Source: Clostridium sp. (GTDB lineage: Bacteria > Bacillota > Clostridia > Clostridiales > Clostridiaceae). From it: a stretch of DNA of 49,438 bases. Position 1 is the first letter of the stretch, and each line of letters begins with the position of its first letter. The notes under the pieces were generated by a model, which was given only the letters and a program-made list of their open reading frames with translations, did not search any database and was not told the origin of the DNA. Below, one piece after another: positions 27,015 through 35,212 of this stretch. The stretch spans positions 1 to 49,438 of the forward strand of contig JAFSER010000002.1 in NCBI GenBank assembly GCA_017435645.1, written 5' to 3'. A program made the position numbers and the translations under genes.

Positions 27015-27722
27015 ATGTTTATTTCAATACCAAAGGAGTTTTTTGTTCCAGTATTATTTAGTGAAGAGTTTAGATATAATCGTGAAAATAATTCTATGGA
27101 ATATGATAGTGAATATGAAAAAACCAGATATGTAAATGATAGAAAAAGACTTCAAGATATAGACTGTAGAGATGATGATAATACTATAACAGAAGAATAT
27201 ATAGAAAGTTTAATTAACATAGATGATAAAATGATAGAAGAACAAATCTCAAATTATTCTAAAAGCTTTTTGAAGTTTATAGAAGATTTAAAAAATGCTA
27301 ATTGTATTGATAAGAGCAAAATAAATTTAGGAGAATTATTAGATTATTATGCTAGAAGCTTTAGAGAATTATATAATAATTATAGAAGCTTAGTTAGAAA
27401 TATTAGTATGCCTATTTCTAAAGCAGATGAAGAAGGAATATTAGATAAATATATAGGAGAACTTGAGGATATTTATAATAAAAATTTACAGGAAATTAAT
27501 TGTAAAAACTTAGATTATAATGAGATAGAAAATATAACAAATCAAATGTTTGAAGATGCAAGAGATATTTTAAAAGAGGAAATAAAAAATATTAATTGTG
27601 ATATTATAAATATTAATGATACTTGTGAAAATGTAGAAGTAGCAAAAAAAGATTTTGATACAAGTTCTAAGATTTTTAATAATTTAGATAATGAATATAT
27701 AGCTGAAAGTATAAAAAAGTAA
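27015..27722 (+). CDS. hypothetical acidic helical protein downstream of rubrerythrin
   Basis: A 235-residue soluble protein that I do not recognise. It is rich in Asp, Glu, Asn and Ile, with likely long helices (about 65-230) and five cysteines, four of them in an NC context (NCIDKSKI, NCKNL, NCDII, TCENV). There is no signal peptide or membrane segment. The start is a good ATG with AAGGAGG 8 bases upstream, 11 bases after rubrerythrin. The next gene, also helical, starts 15 bases after its stop. Context suggests a link to oxidative stress or to sporulation, but nothing in the sequence shows it. Confidence 0.7.
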   Translation: MFISIPKEFFVPVLFSEEFRYNRENNSMEYDSEYEKTRYVNDRKRLQDIDCRDDDNTITEEYIESLINIDDKMIEEQISNYSKSFLKFIEDLKNANCIDKSKINLGELLDYYARSFRELYNNYRSLVRNISMPISKADEEGILDKYIGELEDIYNKNLQEINCKNLDYNEIENITNQMFEDARDILKEEIKNINCDIININDTCENVEVAKKDFDTSSKIFNNLDNEYIAESIKK

Positions 27723-27737
27723 AGTAGTAGGTGATTT

Positions 27738-28091
27738 ATGACTTACAGACACTTAGTAGAAAATCAATATAATGAGGTAAACAACCTTACCTCATTATTA
27801 AATTCTTTAGTTAATTCTTATAGATTGTTAATAGGTGGAGCTTACGAGCTTAATAATATATCTGAAGCTAAAAAAAGTGATGTTAAGGAAGCAGTAAAAA
27901 GAGCAGATAATTTAGGTGAGATAATAGATGAAGTTATAAAAGCTTTAGATGATTGCAATACACCATATGTTAAATACTGCAAATTAAAAAAGAGCTTTAT
28001 AGATGATAAATCTATTAAAGATAATATTTTAACTGAAATTAACAATGAAATAGAATTTACAAATTCATCTGATAGAGAAGATGAAGAATAA
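27738..28091 (+). CDS. hypothetical small helical protein
   Basis: A 117-residue soluble, mostly helical protein with an acidic tail (SSDREDEE). No family is recognised. The ribosome site is a weak GTAGGTGA 7 bases before the ATG. A perfect 11-base-arm hairpin lies inside the first 20 codons. It probably forms the last gene of the rubrerythrin transcript and ends just before a bidirectional terminator shared with pssA. Confidence 0.65.
   Translation: MTYRHLVENQYNEVNNLTSLLNSLVNSYRLLIGGAYELNNISEAKKSDVKEAVKRADNLGEIIDEVIKALDDCNTPYVKYCKLKKSFIDDKSIKDNILTEINNEIEFTNSSDREDEE
27770..27797 (+). promoter_or_regulatory. perfect hairpin inside the 27738 coding sequence
   Basis: TAATGAGGTAA (27770-27780), loop ACAACC, TTACCTCATTA (27787-27797). 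Eleven perfect pairs close to a weak ribosome site could lower translation or terminate part of the transcript. It could also simply be chance. Confidence 0.35.
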
Positions 28092-28103
28092 TACATTAAT
28101 ATT

Positions 28104-28142
28104 AAAAGGTCTATAGCATTAATTTAATGTTATAGACCTTTT
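28104..28142. terminator. bidirectional terminator between convergent genes
   Basis: AAAAGGTCTATAGCATT pairs with AATGTTATAGACCTTTT (one G.T pair) around a small loop. A-runs and T-runs at both ends let it stop both the rubrerythrin transcript and pssA. Confidence 0.88.
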
Positions 28143-28146
28143 AATA

Positions 28147-28677
28147 TTATACTTTTTTTAAAGAAAAAGTACTTACCATAAGATATGAACCTATAAGTGA
28201 TAAAACAATAGGAATCCATGGTGTTATATTTTTTTCAATTGTAAAAAATGCAAATATTGCAAGAAAACTACCTGCGATAGTTATTGGAACACCAGTAAAT
28301 ACTCCATCAAATGTAGAAGTATTATATCTAGCTAATCTATAAGCTCCACAAATAGGGAAAGATAATAAAACGATTATTCCAATTATTCCAAAAGGATCAA
28401 CTGCATTAAGCTCATACATTAAAAAGAATAAAATAGATGGTGCTACACCAAATGACACTAAGTCAGCCAAAGAATCTAATTCTTTTCCAAGTTCACTTGA
28501 AACATTTAGCCATCTAGCAACTTTTCCGTCATATCTATCTACAAGTGCTGCTATTAATATAAAAAAGCATGCAAATAAATAATTTTTATTAAATGTGTAT
28601 AAAATAGAGATTATGCCACAAGATAAATTAATAAATGTAAAGATATTTGGAATACAACTTTTTTTCATAATAATCAC
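28147..28677 (-). CDS. pssA: CDP-diacylglycerol--serine O-phosphatidyltransferase
   Basis: A 176-residue integral membrane enzyme that makes phosphatidylserine from CDP-diacylglycerol and L-serine. It has the CDP-alcohol phosphatidyltransferase signature: DRYDGKVAR (about 47-55), then GKELDSLAD (about 64-72), spaced as DxxDGxxARxxxxxxxxGxxxDxxxD. About six hydrophobic helices follow in order. Length fits the short clostridial/Bacillus PssA type rather than the PgsA type, and the N-terminal IPNIFTFINLSCG strand supports PssA. The ribosome site AGGAGTGA lies before the ATG. It is transcribed alone on the minus strand. Confidence 0.9.
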   Translation of the reverse strand: MIIMKKSCIPNIFTFINLSCGIISILYTFNKNYLFACFFILIAALVDRYDGKVARWLNVSSELGKELDSLADLVSFGVAPSILFFLMYELNAVDPFGIIGIIVLLSFPICGAYRLARYNTSTFDGVFTGVPITIAGSFLAIFAFFTIEKNITPWIPIVLSLIGSYLMVSTFSLKKV

Positions 28678-29016
28678 TCCTGGTATAAAGGATTTTTAAT
28701 AAAATGGTTAATATTAAGTTAATAATATAATATTAAACTTAATATTAATACTTAAATGATATTAAAAATCCTTATTATCAATGCAATATATTATAACATA
28801 AAATAATTTAAAATATAAGTTACTTAATATATTGTAAATATATTTTTTCAAAATTATTAATATAATATTAAGGTTTTTATAATGTTAGTTATTTTAAATT
28901 ATAATAGAAATATAGTAATATATTATAGTATATATTTGATTTTATAAATATATTTTATTATAGATAATATTATTTAATTTAAGGGTAGAATTAAATAGAA
29001 GAAGTGAGGGATAAAA
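28678..29016. other. 339-base AT-rich divergent intergenic region
   Basis: It separates pssA (minus) from the lipid kinase (plus) and must hold both promoters. It contains many TATAAT-like stretches, so no single promoter can be chosen with confidence. No gene or RNA element is seen. Confidence 0.4.
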
Positions 29017-29901
29017 GTGAAAAAAGTAAAGTTTATTTATAATCCATACTCTGGAGAAAATATAATATTAGATAAATTAGATAAAGTAATAAAAATACAT
29101 CAATTAGCAGGATATACTATTGTCCCATATAGAATAGATGCTGGAGTTGATGTTATAAATGCTTTTGATGATTTTAGGGATGTAAAGTATGAGTATGTTT
29201 TAATTGCTGGTGGAGATGGAACTATAGATAATGTAGTTAATGCTATGGCTAAGGCTGGAGTAGCAGTACCAATAGGAATTTTACCTGTAGGAACAGCAAA
29301 TGATTTTGCTAAATTTTTAGGAATGCCTTCAGACATAATTAAAGCATGTAGGCAAATATTATCTTCAAAGGTAAGAACAGTAGATTTAGGAAATATAAAT
29401 GATAAATATTTTGTTAATGTTGCGAGTACTGGTTTATTTACAGATGTTTCTCAAAAGACAGATGTGAATTTAAAAAATACTATAGGAAAGTTAGCTTATT
29501 ATTTAAAAGGAATAGAAGAACTTCCTAACTTTAGAAAACTTTCTATAAAAATTGATTCTAAAGAAATGAAATTTGAAGGTAATATGTATTTTATGTTGGT
29601 ATTTAATGGACAAACAGCTGGTAATTTTAAGTTAGCAGGAAAAGCAGATGCTACAGATGGTCTTCTTGATGTTATCATATTTAAGGCTGTACCATTAATT
29701 GAGCTTATACCTCTATTTGTAAAAGTATTAAAAGGAGAACATTTAGATTCAGAAAATGTTATTTATTTCAAAACGGATAAAATACATATTGAGTCAGATG
29801 AGGATATTGTTACAGATATAGACGGAGAAAAGGGACCAGATTTTCCTTTAGATATAAAATGTATTAGAGGCGGACTAAAAGTTTTAGGAGTTAAATTATA
29901 A
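29017..29901 (+). CDS. diacylglycerol kinase family lipid kinase (YegS/DgkB type)
   Basis: A 294-residue cytosolic lipid kinase. The catalytic motif AGGDGTIDNVVNAM (about 65-78) and LPVGTANDFAKFL (about 90-102) are the nucleotide-binding signatures of the DAGK catalytic domain. The C-terminal lobe contains DGLLDVIIFKAV, FKTDKIHI and TDIDGE, as in YegS and DgkB. The substrate (diacylglycerol or another lipid) cannot be settled. The start is GTG with GTGAGGG upstream. Next to pssA, it fits phospholipid turnover, though the genes are divergent and share no transcript. Confidence 0.88.
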   Translation: MKKVKFIYNPYSGENIILDKLDKVIKIHQLAGYTIVPYRIDAGVDVINAFDDFRDVKYEYVLIAGGDGTIDNVVNAMAKAGVAVPIGILPVGTANDFAKFLGMPSDIIKACRQILSSKVRTVDLGNINDKYFVNVASTGLFTDVSQKTDVNLKNTIGKLAYYLKGIEELPNFRKLSIKIDSKEMKFEGNMYFMLVFNGQTAGNFKLAGKADATDGLLDVIIFKAVPLIELIPLFVKVLKGEHLDSENVIYFKTDKIHIESDEDIVTDIDGEKGPDFPLDIKCIRGGLKVLGVKL

Positions 29902-29932
29902 AAATAAGGTATTAAATATATATTTATTATTT

Positions 29933-29994
29933 GAGTTGTGATTGTATTATTCTTTTTATAGGTAAGCTATTTTAAGCTAGTACAGTTACAACTC
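29933..29994 (+). terminator. 14-pair stem-loop after the lipid kinase
   Basis: 29933-29946 pairs with 29981-29994 over 14 continuous base pairs, two of them G.T. The 34-base loop contains a small AGCT/AGCT hairpin. The tail TAATTTTG is a poor T-tract. It could be a terminator or part of a structured RNA in the long gap before the next gene. Confidence 0.45.
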
Positions 29995-30144
29995 TAATTT
30001 TGCTTAAATTATTACAAAATTTTTATGCATTTTATTAATTAATAAGTTGCCTTTTAAGTTAAATTTAATATAATATAATATTGGAGAGAATATATTTTTA
30101 TAAAAATATATTGTAATTAATTTCAATAAACAAGGGGTGAATTT

Positions 30145-30266
30145 AAAATGGAGGGTGTCCCTCAGAGTAGCAATTTATTAAAAGTGAATAATAAGTTTTT
30201 AGAGGAGATATGCTTCGTTATAAATTAACATCTTTAAAGACTCCTCTAAAAGTGAGGAGGAAATAT
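30145..30266 (+). promoter_or_regulatory. switch-like structured leader of the MgtE_N/CBS gene
   Basis: TTTTAGAGGAG (30197-30207) can pair perfectly with CTCCTCTAAAA (30241-30251). The same CTCCTC (30241-30246) can instead pair with GAGGAG (30254-30259), which is the ribosome site. The two folds exclude each other, so the first frees and the second hides the ribosome site. A GAGGG/CCCTC hairpin (about 30152-30165) lies further upstream. I cannot match it to a known riboswitch class, and it does not look like the M-box. Confidence 0.5.
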
Positions 30267-31535
30267 ATGAAGAATACGAAAAAACTATCAGTATTTTTAT
30301 ACACCAATATCCTAAACAAGAAAATCTATGATGAATTTGATGAAAGTATAGGAGAACTTAGAGATATTTATGTAACTACTGAAGATGGTTATCCTAGAGT
30401 TATTGGTTATAAGGTAAAGAGAGATGGTTCAACATTTCATTATGAGTTTAGAACTATTAATTTTTATCAACAGGAAGGAAATAAAATTAAGATAGTTATA
30501 AGAGGAAGTAAGGAAATCCTACCAAGGACCTATTCTTATTTATTATCTGAAAATCTGTTAGATAAAAAAATAGTAGATATAAATGGTAAACAGGTAGTTA
30601 GAGTTGATGATTTAAGAATAGCTGAAATTGCTGGTGAGTATAGAGTTATTGCAGTTGAAACAGGGCCTTTTGCAAGATTTAGAAGGTTAAACTGTGCAAA
30701 GGTAGGAAGTTTTTTATATAAGCTTTTAAAAAAGGATTATGAGGATAGAGTTTTAATGTGGGATGATGTTGAATCTTTAGAAATGGTAAATAATAATTTA
30801 CAAATTTCAGTTCCATACAAGAAGCTATCCACACTTCATCCAGCAGATTTAGCAGATATATTAGAAAATTTAGATGCAGGTCATAGAAAGCAAATATTTG
30901 AATTTTTAGATGAAGATTTAGCAGCAGATACATTAGAAGAAATAGAACCAGAATATAAGGGAAGCATAATAAAAGAATTAAGTGAAAGTAAAACTGCAGA
31001 AGTTTTAGAAAATATGTCAAATGACGAAATTGCTGATATATTAGATGAATTAGATGATGAAGAGAGAGAAAAAATATTAGTAAATTTAGAAAAAGAAGAT
31101 GCTGATGAAGTTAAGGAAATTCTTGAATATGAAGATGAGGCTGTAGGAAGTATAATGAGTACAGACTTTATATCTTTCAATTTAGATATATCAGTAGGTG
31201 AGATTATTGAGATACTAAGAGAAATGGAAGAATTAGAAGAAGAAGAGCTCTATAAAATTTATATAACTGATGAAGAAGAAAGAGTTATAGGCTCTATTAC
31301 AGCAGCTGACTTAATATTGAATAAGCCAGAAGTTAAAGTTAGAGAAATAATGACAGGGGATATAGATGTTATAAGAAATGATGTGGATATAGATGAAGCA
31401 ATAGAGCTTATAGCTAAGTATGATTTATTAACTATCCCTGTTATTGATGAAGATCAGAAATTAATAGGTGCAGTTAATGCACATGATATTATAGATGAGA
31501 TTTTATACCCTATTTGGAAGAAAAAATTTAAGTAG
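30267..31535 (+). CDS. cytoplasmic PRC-like / MgtE N-domain / CBS-pair protein
   Basis: A 422-residue soluble protein. I chose the ATG at 30267, after GAGGAGG, over the ATG at 30210, which has a poor site and would put the leader's pairing region in the coding sequence. The N-terminus is PRC-barrel-like (GELRDIYVTTEDGYPRVIGY and a second similar strand set). The middle is an MgtE intracellular N-domain of short helical repeats (LHPADLADILENLD to VGSIMSTDF, about 190-300). A CBS pair closes it (IMTGDIDVIRN, LLTIPVIDE). The transport domain of MgtE is absent. Family knowledge suggests it senses Mg2+ or nucleotides; the partner is unknown. The acidic N-domain likely binds divalent metal. Confidence 0.85.
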   Translation: MKNTKKLSVFLYTNILNKKIYDEFDESIGELRDIYVTTEDGYPRVIGYKVKRDGSTFHYEFRTINFYQQEGNKIKIVIRGSKEILPRTYSYLLSENLLDKKIVDINGKQVVRVDDLRIAEIAGEYRVIAVETGPFARFRRLNCAKVGSFLYKLLKKDYEDRVLMWDDVESLEMVNNNLQISVPYKKLSTLHPADLADILENLDAGHRKQIFEFLDEDLAADTLEEIEPEYKGSIIKELSESKTAEVLENMSNDEIADILDELDDEEREKILVNLEKEDADEVKEILEYEDEAVGSIMSTDFISFNLDISVGEIIEILREMEELEEEELYKIYITDEEERVIGSITAADLILNKPEVKVREIMTGDIDVIRNDVDIDEAIELIAKYDLLTIPVIDEDQKLIGAVNAHDIIDEILYPIWKKKFK

Positions 31536-31654
31536 TTTAAATAGAATTTATAAGAACTAATATTAAACTTATATTTTATTTAGATAATATTGACAATTTG
31601 AAATTAAAGCATATAATATAAATATAAAACTTAGTAATATACTCGGAATTAAAA

Positions 31655-31900
31655 ACTATGAAAAAGAAGAGTAGTATAGAGGAAGGTTACAGAGAGAAAA
31701 GAAGGATGAGAACTTTTCACCTATAATTTATATGAAGTGCCCTTTTGAGTTGAGGTTTGAAATAGTAGTAGGACTTTCCGGAGTCATCCGTTATCATGAA
31801 GTAGATTTACAGAAAGTGAGGCTAATTCAAGATTAGCCTAATTAGAGTGGAACCACGGAACTTACTTCGTCTCTAGATTTATAGAGACGAAGTTTTATTT
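31655..31900 (+). promoter_or_regulatory. T-box riboswitch, cysteine specifier, ahead of cysK
   Basis: A T-box leader. Stem I contains AGAGAGAA and the GGATGAGAAC...CACC distal part. A TGC codon in the loop GAAGTGCCC is the likely specifier, and TGC reads cysteine, matching cysK. The T-box sequence AGAGTGGAACCACGG (about 31846) is close to the consensus. The terminator has 12 paired bases (31864-31875 with 31882-31893) and then a T-run. Uncharged tRNA-Cys should allow read-through into cysK-cysE. Confidence 0.9.
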
Positions 31901-31941
31901 TTATATTAAAGTATATTTTATTTCTATAATTGGAGGGAAAA

Positions 31942-32850
31942 ATGATTTATAACAGTACGTTAGATTTAATAGGAAATACACCTATTTTAAAATTAAATAA
32001 TTTAACTGATAAGGATAGTGCAGAAATTTATGTTAAATTAGAGAAATATAATTTAGCAGGAAGTATAAAGGATAGAGCAGCTTTAGGTATGATAGAAAAA
32101 GCTGAAAAAGAAGGATTATTAAAAAAAAATTCAGTTATAATAGAGCCAACTAGTGGAAATATGGGAATAGCCTTAGCTATGATAGGAAAACTAAAGGGTT
32201 ATGAAGTTATAATAGTTATGCCTGATAGTATGTCTAAAGAAAGAAGAGATTTAATTAAAGCTTTTGGTGCTAAGCTTATTTTAACAGAAGGTTCTAAAGG
32301 GATGAATGGAGCAATTGAGAAAGCAAGTGAGTTAGCAAAAAAAGAAAATTACTTCATGCCACAGCAATTTCAAAATATAGCAAATAGAGAAAAGCATTAT
32401 GAAACTACAGCAGAAGAGATTTATAATGATATAAATGATTTAGATGTATTTATTGCCGGTGTTGGTACTGGAGGAACTGTTTCAGGTATTGGGAGAAAGC
32501 TTAAAGAAAAGATTTCAAATATAAAAATAGTTGCAGTAGAGCCTAAAAGTTCCCCTGTATTAAGTGGAGGAAATGCAGGAGCTCATAAAATTCAAGGCTT
32601 AGGCTCAGGTTTTATACCAGATATATATGATTCAAAAAGCGTTGATGAAGTTGTTAATGTTTCAGATTTAGAAGCTTTTGAAACAACGAAATTAATAGCA
32701 GAAAAAGAAGGGATATTACTTGGAATATCTTCAGGAGCAGTAATTTCAGTAGCTATATCTATGGCTAAGAAGATAGGAAAAGGCAAAAAAATATTAGTTA
32801 TAGCTCCAGATGGTGGAGAAAAATATATATCTATGGGAATTTTTAATTAA
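31942..32850 (+). CDS. cysK: cysteine synthase (O-acetylserine sulfhydrylase)
   Basis: A 302-residue pyridoxal-phosphate enzyme making L-cysteine from O-acetylserine and sulfide. The PLP lysine is Lys43 in AGSIKDRAA. PTSGNMGIALA (about 65-75) and GTGGTVSGIG (about 175) bind substrate and phosphate. I chose the ATG at 31942, right after GGAGGG, over the TTG at 31930. Length is typical. The T-box just upstream controls it by tRNA-Cys. cysE, which makes the substrate, follows after 31 bases, completing the pathway. Confidence 0.95.
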   Translation: MIYNSTLDLIGNTPILKLNNLTDKDSAEIYVKLEKYNLAGSIKDRAALGMIEKAEKEGLLKKNSVIIEPTSGNMGIALAMIGKLKGYEVIIVMPDSMSKERRDLIKAFGAKLILTEGSKGMNGAIEKASELAKKENYFMPQQFQNIANREKHYETTAEEIYNDINDLDVFIAGVGTGGTVSGIGRKLKEKISNIKIVAVEPKSSPVLSGGNAGAHKIQGLGSGFIPDIYDSKSVDEVVNVSDLEAFETTKLIAEKEGILLGISSGAVISVAISMAKKIGKGKKILVIAPDGGEKYISMGIFN

Positions 32851-32881
32851 ATAAGTAATATATGTTAAAGGAGGTAGGGGT

Positions 32882-33466
32882 ATGTTTAATAAATTAAAAT
32901 ATGATATAAATAATATATTAGAAAATGACCCAGCAGCAAGAAGTAAAGTTGAAGTGTTTTTGTTGTATCCATGTGTTCATGCTTTAATAGCTTATAGATT
33001 AGCACACTTTTTATATAAGCATAAAATGTTTTTCATGGCTAGATTAATTTCTCAGATCTCTAGATTTTTAACAGGCATAGAAATTCATCCTGGTGCAATA
33101 ATAGGGAGAGGTTTATTTATTGATCATGGTATGGGAGTTGTAATAGGAGAAACCACTGAAATAGGTGATAATGTTACTATTTACCATGGAGTGACCTTAG
33201 GAGGAACAGGTAAAGAAAAAGGAAAGAGGCATCCGACAGTAGAAGATAATGTAATAGTAGGAGCAGGAGCTAAGGTATTAGGACCAATAGTTTTGAAAAA
33301 GGGAAGTAGAGTTGGAGCAAATACTGTTGTTTTAAAGGATGTGCCTGAAGGAGCTACAGTAGTTGGATGTGCAGGAAGAAATATTGTAAGAAATAATAAT
33401 GATATAATAGAAATAATAGATAAAAATGGTAATAAAAAAACTATATATAATCAAATGACAATTTAG
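32882..33466 (+). CDS. cysE: serine O-acetyltransferase
   Basis: A 194-residue cytoplasmic enzyme acetylating L-serine with acetyl-CoA, the first step to cysteine. The left-handed beta-helix hexapeptide repeat is clear ([55 protein letters not shown]). Catalytic His residues lie in DHGMG and YHGVT. It has the short N-terminal helical domain of the Firmicute form rather than the longer E. coli type. The strong ribosome site AGGAGGTAGGGG precedes the ATG. Co-transcribed with cysK under the T-box. Confidence 0.94.
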   Translation: MFNKLKYDINNILENDPAARSKVEVFLLYPCVHALIAYRLAHFLYKHKMFFMARLISQISRFLTGIEIHPGAIIGRGLFIDHGMGVVIGETTEIGDNVTIYHGVTLGGTGKEKGKRHPTVEDNVIVGAGAKVLGPIVLKKGSRVGANTVVLKDVPEGATVVGCAGRNIVRNNNDIIEIIDKNGNKKTIYNQMTI

Positions 33467-33476
33467 AGGACTATTT

Positions 33477-34463
33477 ATGAAAAAAGAAGATATTATTAAT
33501 TTTTGTAATTCTATAGGCTTAGATACTCTAGGTTTTATAAAATGTAGGAAATTTGAAGAACTTTATCCTTTCCTTAAAAATAGGAAGGATAAAGGGATTG
33601 AAAATGAATTTGAAGAAAAGGATATAGAAAAGAGAATTAATCCTTTTATTTATATGGAAGACGGGAAGACTATTATTTCAATAGCTTTCCCATATCTTCA
33701 TAATGTTACATACGTTGATAATGGATTTTCTTATTATACAAGAGGGGAAGATTATCATAAGGTAGTAAATTTTTATCTTGAAAGAATATGTGAATATATT
33801 AGAGAAAATGGTGGTAAGGCACTAGCTTTTGTAGATAGTAACTTTCTGCCTGAAAGATATATTGCTTATTTAGCTGGAGTTGGTTTTGTTGGTAAAAATT
33901 CTCTTATAATAACTGAAAGGTATGGATCATATGTATTTCTAGGTGAAATAATAACTAATATTGAATTTGAAGTTGATGAAAGAGATTATAAAGAAATAGA
34001 AAAATTTAAAGAGTGCAATGACTGTAATATATGTTATAATAATTGTCCAACTAAATCTATAAATGCATATAGAAAAAATTCTAATATTTGTTTATCTTAC
34101 TTTACTCAGAAAAAGAGTTTAAATGATAAAGAAATGAAATTGTTAAAGGGAAGAATATTTGGTTGTGATAGTTGCCAAAGTTGTTGTCCATATAATAGAA
34201 ATATTATATATTCTAATATTGATAGGTTTTATCCATTAGAATTTATGAATATAGAAAATAGTGAAATGTTAATTAATGCAAGTACTAAAGAATTTAAAGA
34301 AAGTTTTTTTAGAACATCTTGTGGATGGAGAGGAAAAAATGTTTTAAAAAGAAATGCATTAATAAAAATTAATAATGATAATGGGGATATTAGTAAAATA
34401 AAAAGTGATTCTCCTTATTTAAAAGATTATGTTGATAGACTTTTAAGCAACAATAAAATATAA
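33477..34463 (+). CDS. queG: epoxyqueuosine reductase
   Basis: A 328-residue cobalamin-dependent iron-sulfur enzyme for the last step of queuosine tRNA modification. The two [4Fe-4S] motifs are visible: CNDCNICYNNCPTKS (about 179-193) and CDSCQSCCPYNR (about 229-240). N-terminal blocks include FPYLHNVTYVDN and AYLAGVGFVGKNS. It is shorter than the E. coli and Bacillus enzymes (about 380), lacking most of the C-terminal helical region, as some clostridial members do. It starts 10 bases after cysE with AGAGGA. Whether it is read from the T-box transcript is unclear, but no terminator is seen before it. Confidence 0.86.
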   Translation: MKKEDIINFCNSIGLDTLGFIKCRKFEELYPFLKNRKDKGIENEFEEKDIEKRINPFIYMEDGKTIISIAFPYLHNVTYVDNGFSYYTRGEDYHKVVNFYLERICEYIRENGGKALAFVDSNFLPERYIAYLAGVGFVGKNSLIITERYGSYVFLGEIITNIEFEVDERDYKEIEKFKECNDCNICYNNCPTKSINAYRKNSNICLSYFTQKKSLNDKEMKLLKGRIFGCDSCQSCCPYNRNIIYSNIDRFYPLEFMNIENSEMLINASTKEFKESFFRTSCGWRGKNVLKRNALIKINNDNGDISKIKSDSPYLKDYVDRLLSNNKI

Positions 34464-34495
34464 TGATAGATGAATAGACTAGGAAGTGAGGGGAA

Positions 34496-35203
34496 ATGAT
34501 GTTATCACCAGCAGTAGTAAAGGTAATTAATATATTGCCAGAATCATTAGTAGTTAAGATAACAAAATCATTAGTTAATAAGTATTTTAAGAAATATGCA
34601 AATATGAAAGTTGAAGGATTTGAAAAAGTTGAAAGTGTAGAAGGTCCTAAGATATTTATATGCAATCACTTAAGTAATGCGGATGGTTTGATATTAGACA
34701 AGGTTCTTAAAGAAAAGTATGATCCAACATTTGTAGCGGGAATTAAGCTTTCTAATGATCCTGTAACTAAACTTGGAACTATGATGGTTAAGAATATTGC
34801 AATTAAGCCAAATTCAGCAGATAAAGAAGCAATAACAAAAATAGTTAAATTAGTTAAGAGTGGAGAAAATCTTATGATTTTTCCAGAAGGAACTAGGAGT
34901 AGGACAGGTGCTATGATAGAAGGAAAAAAGGGAATACTATTAATAGCAAGACTTACTAAAGCTACAATAATACCAATTGGTATGACTGGAACAGAAATTC
35001 TTCTACCAATAAACAAAGACGGCGATATGGGAGAAGAAAAATTTAATTATGCAGATGTAAATATTAAATTTGGAGAGCCTATTACATTGCCTAAAAAAGA
35101 AAAAGAAGAAGATAAGCATGAATATGATGATAGATGTATGGAATACATAATGAAGTCTATAGCAAACTTATTACCTAAAGAGTATAAAGGAATATATAAG
35201 TAG
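34496..35203 (+). CDS. plsC: 1-acyl-sn-glycerol-3-phosphate acyltransferase (PlsC-like)
   Basis: A 235-residue acyltransferase making phosphatidic acid. The catalytic NHxxxxD-like motif appears as CNHLSNADG (His and Asp kept), with FPEGTRSRTG (about 123-132) as the substrate block. ITLPKKE near the C-terminus is usual. The N-terminal hydrophobic part is weak, so it is probably a peripheral membrane protein. The ribosome site GAGGGGAA precedes two ATGs; I took the first. nth overlaps its end closely. Confidence 0.88.
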   Translation: MMLSPAVVKVINILPESLVVKITKSLVNKYFKKYANMKVEGFEKVESVEGPKIFICNHLSNADGLILDKVLKEKYDPTFVAGIKLSNDPVTKLGTMMVKNIAIKPNSADKEAITKIVKLVKSGENLMIFPEGTRSRTGAMIEGKKGILLIARLTKATIIPIGMTGTEILLPINKDGDMGEEKFNYADVNIKFGEPITLPKKEKEEDKHEYDDRCMEYIMKSIANLLPKEYKGIYK

Positions 35204-35212
35204 GTGTTTTTT

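Noticed and set aside
30210-30266. Longer N-terminus of the MgtE_N/CBS protein starting at 30210
   Set aside because: Its ribosome site spacing is poor, the added residues are not domain-like, and the stretch forms part of the leader pairing. The ATG at 30267 has an excellent site.
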